NCBI GenBank assembly: GCA_938010045.1
Contig: CALLFZ010000014.1
Span: 1-64,000 of the forward strand
Direction of reading: 5' to 3'
DNA from: an uncultured bacterium
GTDB lineage: Bacteria; Verrucomicrobiota; Kiritimatiellia; PWTM01
DNA: 64,000 bases
Made by a program: the position numbers and the translations under genes. The notes under the pieces are model-generated. The model ran no database searches and was not told the origin of the DNA. It was given only the letters and a program-made list of their open reading frames with translations. Positions 20,709 to 28,799 of the stretch are shown here, one piece after another; position 1 is the stretch's first letter, and the number at the start of each line of letters is the position of its first letter.

Positions 20709-21599
20709 ATGTTGACCCGACGCCAGTTTCTTCAGGCGGGTGGCGCCCTTGGCGCGTTGGGCACGGCGGCCGCCTCCACGGCCCGGCGCGAGCCCGCGAA
20801 ATGGACGATCGGCTGCTACACTCGTCCCTGGGCGGATGTCGAACTCCCGGCCGCCCTCGATGCGATTGTGGAAGCCGGTTATCAACACGTCGGTCTGATG
20901 TCCACCAAGCTGCCGCGACGGCTGGTACTGACGGCCGAAGTGTCCGACGAGGAGGCCGCCCGCATCGCGGCGGAAATTCGCCAGCGCGGCCTCTGTGTTG
21001 TCTCCGTGTACGGCGGCGATATCCCCGCTGGGATTTCGCAAACAGCCGCGGCGGACGCGCTTCGCCGGCTGATTGATCTCTGCGCGATCTGCGGCTCGCG
21101 GAATCTGCTGATGGGCGGCGTCGGCCGGCGCGAGGTCTATGACGCCTACTACGGCGCGATCGCGGACTGCTGCGACCATGCGCAGGCCAAGGGCGTCGAG
21201 ATCTCACTGAAGCCTCACGGCGGCCTCAATGCGACCGGTCAAGAGTGCCGCGCGGCCGTCGAAAAGGTTAGCCACCCGAACTTCCGTATCTGGTATGACC
21301 CCGGCAATATCTTCTACTACTCGGAGGGCCGGCTAGATCCGGTGGCGGATGCGGCGTCGGTCGCAGGCCTCGTCACGGGCATGTGCGTGAAAGACTACGA
21401 CCCGGCCGCGCCCAATCGCGTGCTGGTCACGCCGGGAGACGGCCGCGTGAATTTTCGCGCCGTTCTTGACCGTCTCATCGCGGGCGGGTTCCGGAGCGGG
21501 CCGCTGGTTGTCGAGTGCCTTCGGCCGGTCGAGGGCTCCGCGAGAGTGGCCGAGGCGCGCCGCGCGCGGGAGTTTCTGGAACGGCTGACCGCCAACTGA
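20709..21599 (+). CDS. Tat-exported sugar phosphate isomerase/epimerase-like TIM barrel
   Basis: A 296-aa protein with a Tat-type signal (LTRRQFLQAGGALGALGTAAAS) followed by a xylose-isomerase-like TIM barrel: WTIGCYTRPW, EAGYQHVGLM, ISLKPHGGLN, FRIWYDPGNIFYYS, GMCVKDYDP and a terminal LVVECLRP. Acidic and His positions of the metal site are partly visible (KPHGG, YDPGN). Exported members are frequent in Planctomycetes and Verrucomicrobia, with unknown substrates. ATG 20709 is chosen because it opens the signal directly; the longer frame runs through repeat island 3. Confidence 0.87.
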   Translation: MLTRRQFLQAGGALGALGTAAASTARREPAKWTIGCYTRPWADVELPAALDAIVEAGYQHVGLMSTKLPRRLVLTAEVSDEEAARIAAEIRQRGLCVVSVYGGDIPAGISQTAAADALRRLIDLCAICGSRNLLMGGVGRREVYDAYYGAIADCCDHAQAKGVEISLKPHGGLNATGQECRAAVEKVSHPNFRIWYDPGNIFYYSEGRLDPVADAASVAGLVTGMCVKDYDPAAPNRVLVTPGDGRVNFRAVLDRLIAGGFRSGPLVVECLRPVEGSARVAEARRAREFLERLTAN

Positions 21600-21614
21600 G
21601 CCCCGAACGGGCCG

Positions 21615-22430
21615 TCAGTCGGTGCCGCCCGGGGGTTGGTCGTCGGCCGCCTTAGCGGCGTTCCAGCGGGCGTCTAACTGCTCCGGACTCATCTGCGCGA
21701 GGTCCGCGCCCTCCGCGGCTGCGCCCTCCTCCATCCGGCGAAACCGGCGGATGAACTTGTCGGTGGCCGCACGCAACGCGTCCTCCGCGTCCACCCGCCA
21801 AGCGCGCGCGAGGTTGACGAGCGTGAACAGCACATCGCCGAGTTCGTCAGTGAACCGAGCCACATCACCGGCCGCCGCGGCCTCGCGCAGCTCGCGAATT
21901 TCCTCGTTCAGCTTCTCGAGGACCCCATCGCGGTCGGGCCAGTCGAACCCGACACGCGCGGCGCGCTGTTGGATCTGGTCGGCGCGCCGCAGCGCTGGAA
22001 GCGTGCGGGGAACACCGTCCATGCGCGAGCCGGCCGACGCGCCCCCTTCGCCTTTCTCCGCGCTTTTGATGGTCTCCCAATTGCGCAGCACCTCGTCCGG
22101 TCCGCTGACGGAGACGTCGCTGAACACGTGCGGGTGCCGCCGCAGAAGCTTCTCCGCAATGGCCGCCGCCACGTCCTCGAAGCCGAACCAGCCCGCCTCC
22201 GCGCAAATCTGGCTCTGGAACACCACCTGGAGCAATACATCGCCGAGCTCCTCGCGGATACGCGCGGGGTCCCCCGACTCGATCGCCTCCATCTCCTCGT
22301 GACACTCCTCGAGGAGATACGGCTTCAGTGTCGCCAACGTCTGCTGGCGGTCCCACGGGCAGCCGCCGGGCGACCGCAGAATCCGCATGATCTCCAGCAA
22401 TCGGTCGATCGGTCGTTCGGGCAGCGGCAT
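21615..22430 (-). CDS. mazG: Nucleoside triphosphate pyrophosphohydrolase MazG
   Basis: A 271-aa two-domain MazG that hydrolyses (d)NTPs to monophosphates and pyrophosphate. The first domain carries GGCPWDRQQTLATLKPYLLEE with CHEEMEAIE and REELGDVLLQVVFQ; the second repeats the metal motif as KLNEEIRELREA and DELGDVLFTLVNLAR. Length matches the family. ATG 22430 (MPLPERPIDRLLEIM) is preferred over an upstream reading that overlaps the neighbouring gene. It lies four bases after the HAD-like gene, so the two are probably co-transcribed. Confidence 0.93.
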   Translation of the reverse strand: MPLPERPIDRLLEIMRILRSPGGCPWDRQQTLATLKPYLLEECHEEMEAIESGDPARIREELGDVLLQVVFQSQICAEAGWFGFEDVAAAIAEKLLRRHPHVFSDVSVSGPDEVLRNWETIKSAEKGEGGASAGSRMDGVPRTLPALRRADQIQQRAARVGFDWPDRDGVLEKLNEEIRELREAAAAGDVARFTDELGDVLFTLVNLARAWRVDAEDALRAATDKFIRRFRRMEEGAAAEGADLAQMSPEQLDARWNAAKAADDQPPGGTD

Positions 22431-22434
22431 GTGT

Positions 22435-23127
22435 CTATCGGCGCCCGAACACCGCTGAGGCATCCAGGTCGGAGAGGTGATGCGCCAACACATCGGCGCC
22501 GGAAAAATCCTGGTACAATGTGAAGTCGTCCGGCACCACCACGATCCTCAAGCCCGCCGTGAGCGCCGAACGGCAGGCGACATGCGAATTCACTAGCGCC
22601 ACACTGTCCTGCGGCCGGCGGCCCATCAGCTTCAGGAGTCGAAGCCAACTGTCCGCCCCCGGAAAATCCTGCGCGGCGCTGGTCGGGCAGCACAGAACAG
22701 GCGACCAGCGCGAGAGTCCCAGCCGCTCGATCAGCGCGGCGGCGGCCGTCTCCGTCTGCCAGGAGATGAACCCGATGGCGGCGTTGTTCTCGATCCCGAG
22801 GTTCAGCACCCGATCGAGCCCCAGCAGGGGCACCGCCGCAGCCGACTCCATGAACCGCGTGGCCGCCGTCTCGATGCGTTCGGCCAGGGCAAACTCCGCC
22901 GCCGGCTTCAGCGAGTAGGCGGCGGCCAGCGCCGTGGCGATCCTACGCGGGGTGGCGTGCACGCCATGGCGAATCATCGCCGGCTCGTCGAACGTGATTC
23001 CTTGCTCCGACAGGGCGTCGCGGGCCGCATCGAACATGACGCGGCGCAAAGGAATCGCAAACGTCTCCAGCTCCATCACCAATGCGCGATTCGGCGTCCG
23101 AACCTCGATCAGTATGTCGTCCGACAT
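22435..23127 (-). CDS. HAD-like protein with catalytic residues replaced
   Basis: A 230-aa protein that reads like a beta-phosphoglucomutase-type HAD hydrolase but lacks its active site. The nucleophile motif, normally DxDGT/V, aligns with LVMELETFAIPL (Asp replaced by Glu and Thr). The motif II/III lysine region reads CCPTSAAQDFPGADSWLRLL, with no lysine. The motif IV acid pair is replaced in VALVNSHVACRSALTAGLR, although the surrounding scaffold and VVVPDDF are kept. It begins MSDDILIEVRTPNRA. I infer a non-catalytic or repurposed relative. It directly precedes mazG. Confidence 0.65.
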   Translation of the reverse strand: MSDDILIEVRTPNRALVMELETFAIPLRRVMFDAARDALSEQGITFDEPAMIRHGVHATPRRIATALAAAYSLKPAAEFALAERIETAATRFMESAAAVPLLGLDRVLNLGIENNAAIGFISWQTETAAAALIERLGLSRWSPVLCCPTSAAQDFPGADSWLRLLKLMGRRPQDSVALVNSHVACRSALTAGLRIVVVPDDFTLYQDFSGADVLAHHLSDLDASAVFGRR

Positions 23128-23225
23128 GGTCCTCGGAATCCTTTCTTTGCCCCGATCAAAGTGTGCTATGCTAGGTGAGGGCGAAGCCTCAGGTCAAGCA
23201 GGCCGCCCTCGCGGAGGAACGCACG

Positions 23226-23942
23226 ATGAGAGGACGATTGGCGGTCATCGGCCTGGCAACCCTCCTCGGCGGGACGTTTTCGATCGGTCAGGTGGCAACC
23301 ACCGGATCACCGCCGCCCCTGCTTACCGAATATGAAGCGTTGATGGAGCGGCTCCAGCGAAGTGAATTGGAGCGGCTTAAGGCGATGATGGAGATCGAAC
23401 GGCTTCAGGCCGAGATGCGCCGACTGGACGCCCTGCGCGCGGATGCGACGCAACAGGTTCAACGGCTCGAAGAGGATGTGCGGCGCCTGTCCGCGCGCCT
23501 GGCGGCGACGTCCGCCCAAGCGATCGCGCCCCGCACACCGGTCATGGCGATGGTCGAAACGTCGTTGCGTCGAATGGGCACCTCCGCCCCGCCGGTGCGC
23601 GTGGAGGCCATGACGATCGCGACGGTCGGCGAGCCGGCGCTCACCGGCGCCTGGCTGCGAGTGACGATGGGGGGTGCATTCTATCTGGCCGATCCCGCCG
23701 ATTGGGCCGCCGAATCGGAGATCCTGCGGCGCCTCGAGGAGCGGCGGCAATTCGTGCGCCAACAAATCGCGATGGCGCCCGATCAACCCGACGCCCCGGC
23801 TACCGATCGCCTCGAACGCTACGAGCTGCAATTGGAACGTCTGAGCGAAACGATTCGGAAGGTGCAAGCCGCGTTTCAGCGGCATCGCGCGGGAGCCGGA
23901 TCGGCGTCGGGCGGCGCGCCGGTCACCGTTTTACCCCGCTGA
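23226..23942 (+). CDS. Exported coiled-coil protein of unknown function
   Basis: A 238-aa protein with an N-terminal signal (MRGRLAVIGLATLLGG) and a long heptad-rich helix (about residues 34-95: LERLKAMMEIERLQAEMRRL and following). A small globular middle (ALTGAWLRVTMGGAFYL) and a second helical stretch (about 160-225) follow. GGAGGAA precedes the ATG. No known family was recognised. Its 3' end overlaps the convergent dapF by 12 bases. Confidence 0.75.
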   Translation: MRGRLAVIGLATLLGGTFSIGQVATTGSPPPLLTEYEALMERLQRSELERLKAMMEIERLQAEMRRLDALRADATQQVQRLEEDVRRLSARLAATSAQAIAPRTPVMAMVETSLRRMGTSAPPVRVEAMTIATVGEPALTGAWLRVTMGGAFYLADPADWAAESEILRRLEERRQFVRQQIAMAPDQPDAPATDRLERYELQLERLSETIRKVQAAFQRHRAGAGSASGGAPVTVLPR

Positions 23943-24779
23943 GCCCACCTCCGGCGGGGCCGGATACCTCACGATCCCCTCAAACACACGCACGGCCGGC
24001 CCCGTGAGCATCACATTGTGCGCCGAGCCGTCCGCACCCCATTCCGCCGCGACCGTGAGCGTGTCTCCGCTGGCCGGCACCACGGTGGCGGGAAGCGAGA
24101 TCCTCCCGATCCTCGCCATGCATACCGCAGACGCGACGATGCCAGTGCCGCAGGCGAGCGTCTCCGCCTCGACCCCGCGTTCGTACGTGCGCACACGGAT
24201 CGAGCATGGGCCAGTTGCCTGCACAAAGTTCACATTCGTGCCCGCCGGCTGGAAACGCTCGTGGTACCGAATCGTCCGCCCCAACCCCGCAACATCAGCG
24301 CCCGCCAGATCACCCACCTCGATCACGACGTGTGGAACACCGGTGTTCACAAACTGATACTCCACCCACCGATCGCCCACCGCCAGATGTTGCCGCAGGG
24401 CCCAGCCCGTCGGTGGAGTCATGCGCAGCCGAACCTGTTCGCCTCCCTCCAGAACCTCCGCTTGTAGTTCGCCCGCCACGGTCTCAATCCGCATCGCGGA
24501 TGGCGCGATCCCGAGCTCAAACGCGAGCCGGGCCACACACCGCGCGCCATTGCCGCACATCTCGGCCTCTCCGCCGTCCGGATTGAAGAAACGCATTCGG
24601 AAGTCAGCGGTGTCCGAGGGCTGTATCAGGATCACCCCCTCCGCGCCCACTCCGCGACGTCGCTCGCACAGGCCAGCCATCCAGGCGCGGTCGCGCACGG
24701 GAAAGGTCTGGGCGCGGTCATCCACAAGGATGAAATCATTCGCGGCCCCATGCATTTTGAAAAAGGGGATGTTCATCAT
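23931..24779 (-). CDS. dapF: Diaminopimelate epimerase
   Basis: A 282-aa enzyme converting LL- to meso-diaminopimelate for lysine and peptidoglycan. Both catalytic cysteines are in place: EMCGNGARC (C75) and ETLACGTGIVAS (C210). The N-terminus FFKMHGAANDFILVDD is typical. It starts with two consecutive ATG codons at 24779. It is monocistronic here, and repeat island 4 lies just upstream of its start. Confidence 0.96.
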   Translation of the reverse strand: MMNIPFFKMHGAANDFILVDDRAQTFPVRDRAWMAGLCERRRGVGAEGVILIQPSDTADFRMRFFNPDGGEAEMCGNGARCVARLAFELGIAPSAMRIETVAGELQAEVLEGGEQVRLRMTPPTGWALRQHLAVGDRWVEYQFVNTGVPHVVIEVGDLAGADVAGLGRTIRYHERFQPAGTNVNFVQATGPCSIRVRTYERGVEAETLACGTGIVASAVCMARIGRISLPATVVPASGDTLTVAAEWGADGSAHNVMLTGPAVRVFEGIVRYPAPPEVGSAG

Positions 24780-24834
24780 TTCGGATCCTACTTTATGCGA
24801 TGCTCAGCTTCGTGGCGACTCGCCCTACCATGGC

Positions 24835-25380
24835 GAGTCCGATTGCGCTGGTGGGGAATGGGGAATGAGCGGCCAATACAGGCGTCGGCGAAGGGAAGGA
24901 AATAACGTTTGCCCCTGTTGCCGGTGTGTCTCGACCCTCCCAAAAACACGAATGCCTCCCTCGGGACAGGCACCTCGGACAACTCCTGGGGACAGGCACG
25001 TCGCTGGCAGCTCGGCTTGGCATTGGGGCATTGGGGACAGGAACCTCACTGGACCTGCGATCGCCGAGCCGTAGGGTCGGACTGGAAGCCGGCCGCTCTA
25101 GTTCCGCCGGTCCCCCGGCGGATGATTTCGTGAAGAATCCTCCGGCGGCAGAGCGCCGGAGCTACAGGGCAAGGATGGGGACAGGCACGCGCCAGCCCAC
25201 GGCCCCTGTAGTTCCGCCGGTCCCCCGGCGGAAGATTTGGTGGAGAAAGCTCCGGCGACAGAGCGCCGGAGCTACAGCAGAGTGCCGGAGCTACAGTGCG
25301 CGGCGGGGGACAGAGGATGGGAAGCCCACTCTTTGCCGACACTTTGATGTGCCGCTCGTCCCCAACAACGCAATCGGCTC
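24835..25380. mobile_element. Composite repeat island 4
   Basis: The left end, GAGTCCGATTGCGCTG (24835-24850), is a variant of the shared terminus; the right end is ACAACGCAATCGGCTC (25365-25380). The left ~150 bases are homologous to the reverse complement of the right part of island 5 (shared text near GGCGTCGGCGAAGG and CACGAATGCCTCC). Two paired-hairpin REP/BIME units follow (25098-25165 and 25208-25294), then the inverted terminal module (GATGGGAAGCCCAC near 25316). No transposase is encoded. Confidence 0.72.
25098..25294. repeat. Two REP/BIME-like units in tandem
   Basis: The first unit (25098-25165) opens with CTAG instead of GTAG and closes in CTAC. The second (25208-25294) opens with GTAG at 25208-25211 and closes twice, GGAGCTAC at about 25268-25275 and again at 25287-25294. 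Between them lies GGGGACAGGCACGCGCC, so the hairpins and the GGGGACAGGCA words are interleaved. Confidence 0.72.
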
Positions 25381-26028
25381 GCTTTCAATCCACTGTGACT
25401 TCTTGTCGGGTGCCTGTCCCCATGTGGTGCCCCCGTTTGGAGCCGCGACCTATGGCGAGCGCCCCCGCGCCGGAGTCCGCGACCAGCGAGTCCGCCGTCT
25501 GCGGCGCGCAGTATTTGGTTGGGAACAGGCGTATGTGTACTTTAACCCGAATTCAGACCCAGCGTCTCACCCCTAAATACGCCACAGCCTCATCGGCTCC
25601 CACGGTTCGTCCGGAGGCCGCAAGTCGCTCCGCGATGAACAGCGCGCGCTGTGCGCGGTGTCTCGCGAAGTGCAACGCCGGCACGTCTATTCGCGCCTGG
25701 TCCCGATCGTGTCCTGCGCCCGGACGGTGCCAATGGCCACCGCATCGTCGCACAAGTGGCGCCGGCAACGTCGGCAGCACCCGTTCGACCCCACCGGTCA
25801 TCATCGGCTAGGCCGGTGGAGTGAATGGCCCCTTGCGACGCAACGTCTCGCGACCGGACCTCCGGACCTCACGGCACTCAAACACGCCGACGGGGCCAGA
25901 TCGATCCCCTGTCACACCAGGGATGATGACCTGCACCCGAGTCCGGCAGGCTCTCCGCCTTACGTCCACCATCGCCGTTGGCAGCCGCGGATAGCAGCGG
26001 TATGCTGCAATCCGCGCCCCGACGAGGC
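25381..26028. other. Intergenic stretch between island 4 and the sensor kinase
   Basis: About 650 bases without a supported gene. One TGCCTGTCCCC word occurs near 25411. No promoter or RNA element stands out. Confidence 0.4.
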
Positions 26029-28122
26029 ATGGATTCGCGTTTCATCATCGCATGGGTCGCATGGACGACGGTCATCGCGGTTCCGTCGCCCGGCGAGGTG
26101 TCCACGCACGTCACAACCTTACGGGACCTGCGCCGATTAACCGGATCGCACCTTGCCGCGTCACCAACCGTGTCGGTCACGGGCGTGGTCACGCTCGCCT
26201 GTGTGCAGCCGGCGGACCTCGTGCTGCAGGATTCGACCGACGCGGCGGCGGTCGCCTCGGACGACCTTCGGGCCCTGGCGCCGTTGCCCTCGATCGGCGA
26301 GATTGTAGCCGTCCGGGGCGTCGCTGGCGCTGGACGTTTATCCCCCGTCATCCGAGGCGGACCCGACGGTCTGCATCTGGAACGCCTCGGCCGAACCAAC
26401 CTTCCGCCCGCGCTTCCGGTGGCCGCCAAGGATCTCCTCGGCGGCCGCCATGAGTATCGCCGCGTCGAGATCGAAGGCATGGTCCGCGCCGTTCATGCGC
26501 AAACCGAGCCCTCACGAGCGGAAATCGGGACGGGTATTGGACGCGTCACCCTGCTGCTTCCGTCTCAGCCATCTCCGTCCCCTGAATCGCTGCCGGAGGG
26601 CGCCCGCGTGCGGATTCGTGGGGTCGTGCGTTCGATCGTGAATCCACGGGGCCAGTGGGTCGGCTGCATCTTGCACGCCGCCCTATGGGATGACATTGAG
26701 ATCCTGGCCCCGCCGCCCGCTCTGGAGGAACTCCCGCAGAGTTCGATTGCGGAGATCGCGCGTTGGGGAACGGCCGGGGCCGACTCGCCTCCGATCCGGC
26801 TGCGCGGCGTTGTACTGGCCGTCGAGAGTGGCCACCGACTGTTCATGCGCGACAACGGCGCCAGCACCGTGTTGTTTTATGGGCAAGGCGTGTCCGAACC
26901 GATTGCCCCCGGCGATGAAGTCGAAGCGGTCGGCTACCCGATTCTGCTCGACAAGCGCTGGGTGTTACAGGATGTCGAGCTCCGACGCATTCGCCGCGTT
27001 GATCCCCCCGCGCCGGTCGATCTGGACAAGTCGGACGCGGATCCCGCGCTGCACGACGCCGACCTCGTGCGGATCAGCGGCACGGTGATCAAATACGTCG
27101 ACCGGCATCCCGGCGTCCGCCTCCTGCTGGACACCTCGCGCGGTCTCGCCGAGGTGGACGTGCCTCACGCGCAGCAAGCGACTCCCGACCGTGGCGCCCG
27201 CGTCGAGGCGACCGGCATCGCGGAGGTCCTGACCCGGATGACCAGCGCCGGCATCACCGAAACCATTGGTCTCCGTCTCCTGGCCCTGCCCCCCGGCGGT
27301 GTGCGGGTGCTGCGTCCCGCTCCCTGGTGGACGCCGCGGCGGCTCTGGACCGCTAGCGCTATCGCCAGTGGCGGAATGGTTTGGTTCGCGGCATGGGCGC
27401 TCGGCCTGCGCCGCATTGTTCGCCGCCAAGCCGCTCGCCTCCGCGCGAGTGTCCGCGCTGAGGCCGTCTGGCAGGAGCGCACTCGCATCGCGCGCGACAT
27501 CCACGACGACGTCGGCGCCGTACTCACCCAGATCGCGCTCATGAGCGACATGAGCCGCGACGAACCGGATCCCGCCGTCCGCACCGAGACCGTCCTTCGC
27601 ATCGGCGAGGCCGCGCGCCGGGCGGTCGAGGCGCTCGATCAGATCGTCTGGACCGTGAACCCGTCCAACGACCGGGTGGACCGAACCATCTCGTACTGCT
27701 GCCGGATCGTCCAGAGTCTGCTCGAAGGCCTCCCAATTCGCTGTCGGCTCGACGTCCCCAGCGAGCTTCCCGCCTCCCCGATTCCGGCCAGCGTGCGCCA
27801 TCACCTCGCTATGTCGGTCAAGGAAGCCGCACGCAACGCGGTGCGCCACGCCAACGCCGGCGAGATCCGGCTCGTGGCGCGCTGGCAGCCCGACCGTCTC
27901 ATTCTCGAAATCGCCGACGACGGCCGAGGCCTCGATCCCGCCGCGCTCGACGGCAGCCGATCCGGACTGGCGAATATCCGTCAGCGGATGACAGAGATCG
28001 GCGGTTGCACCCGCATCGAGACGCCCGCGGCCGGTGGCACCGTCGTCATCCTCGAAGTGCCGCTGGCGGCTGACCTCCCCAACTTGAGGGATGGTCAACC
28101 AGCGCGCCATCCGTCAGCATGA
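26029..28122 (+). CDS. Sensor histidine kinase with OB-fold-like extracytoplasmic repeats
   Basis: A 697-aa membrane kinase. A signal sequence (MDSRFIIAWVAWTTVIAV) is followed by about 400 exported residues built of four similar units of the type V-x-V-x-G-V ... L-x-L-x-D ... GD-x-V-x-V-x-G (for example IRLRGVVLAVESGHRLFMRD and LVRISGTVIKYVD), reminiscent of OB folds. A transmembrane helix lies near 440-460, then a HisKA_3 domain with ERTRIARDIHDDVGAVLTQ (phosphoacceptor His492) and a HATPase domain with EAARNAVRHANA and IADDGRGLD. ATG 26029 is chosen; 26002 is possible. Its stop overlaps the response regulator start (ATGA). Confidence 0.88.
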   Translation: MDSRFIIAWVAWTTVIAVPSPGEVSTHVTTLRDLRRLTGSHLAASPTVSVTGVVTLACVQPADLVLQDSTDAAAVASDDLRALAPLPSIGEIVAVRGVAGAGRLSPVIRGGPDGLHLERLGRTNLPPALPVAAKDLLGGRHEYRRVEIEGMVRAVHAQTEPSRAEIGTGIGRVTLLLPSQPSPSPESLPEGARVRIRGVVRSIVNPRGQWVGCILHAALWDDIEILAPPPALEELPQSSIAEIARWGTAGADSPPIRLRGVVLAVESGHRLFMRDNGASTVLFYGQGVSEPIAPGDEVEAVGYPILLDKRWVLQDVELRRIRRVDPPAPVDLDKSDADPALHDADLVRISGTVIKYVDRHPGVRLLLDTSRGLAEVDVPHAQQATPDRGARVEATGIAEVLTRMTSAGITETIGLRLLALPPGGVRVLRPAPWWTPRRLWTASAIASGGMVWFAAWALGLRRIVRRQAARLRASVRAEAVWQERTRIARDIHDDVGAVLTQIALMSDMSRDEPDPAVRTETVLRIGEAARRAVEALDQIVWTVNPSNDRVDRTISYCCRIVQSLLEGLPIRCRLDVPSELPASPIPASVRHHLAMSVKEAARNAVRHANAGEIRLVARWQPDRLILEIADDGRGLDPAALDGSRSGLANIRQRMTEIGGCTRIETPAAGGTVVILEVPLAADLPNLRDGQPARHPSA

Positions 28123-28769
28123 CGCGTATGACGGCAGCCAAATCTGAGGTCATCCGGGTTGCGATCGTCGAAGATCACGAAGCTCTGCGCGCAAGCCTGG
28201 CGCGTTTGATCGGTCGCACCCCCGGATATGTTTGCGTCGCGGCGTGCGCGGACGCCGAGTCCGCTCTGCGCGAGCTGCCCGCCGCGAAACCCCATGTCGT
28301 GCTCATGGACCTCCAGCTGCCCGGCATGTCAGGGGCGGAGTGCATCGCGCGGCTCCGCGAGCGCATGCCCTCGGCGGAGATTCTCGTGCTCACGGTGTAC
28401 CACGACGAAGATCGTGTGTTCGAAGCGCTGAAGGCCGGCGCCAGCGGCTACCTGCTCAAACGCGCCGACAGTCGCCGCATCCTCGAGGCCATCGCGGAGG
28501 TACGAGCCGGCGGCGCGCCGATGACAAGCGAAATTGCGCGCATGGTGGTCCGCTCGTTCCGCCAGGACTCGCCGAGCGCATCCGTCAAAGGCCGCCTTAC
28601 TGCGCGCGAAGAGGAGATTCTCGATCTGCTGGCGCACGGCCTCGTGCCGAAGGAGGTCGCCGCGAAACTCGGCATCAGCTATTTCACCGTCCAAACGCAC
28701 ATCAAAAGCATTTACGAAAAGCTGCACGTGCGCTCGCGGACCGAGGCTGTTCTCCGCTGGCTGCACTGA
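28119..28769 (+). CDS. NarL/FixJ-family response regulator
   Basis: A 216-aa DNA-binding regulator, partner of the kinase it overlaps. The receiver domain has VAIVEDHEALRASLARL, the phosphoacceptor in VVLMDLQLPGMSG (Asp64), VLTVYHDED and the lysine in GYLLKRADS. The C-terminal LuxR-type helix-turn-helix reads LTAREEEILDLLAHGLVPKE through ISYFTVQTHIKSIYEKL. Target genes are not evident; the beta-propeller gene 30 bases downstream is the closest candidate. Confidence 0.95.
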   Translation: MTRMTAAKSEVIRVAIVEDHEALRASLARLIGRTPGYVCVAACADAESALRELPAAKPHVVLMDLQLPGMSGAECIARLRERMPSAEILVLTVYHDEDRVFEALKAGASGYLLKRADSRRILEAIAEVRAGGAPMTSEIARMVVRSFRQDSPSASVKGRLTAREEEILDLLAHGLVPKEVAAKLGISYFTVQTHIKSIYEKLHVRSRTEAVLRWLH

Positions 28770-28799
28770 CGAGTGCTCGCACGAAGGGAGCTCCGAATC

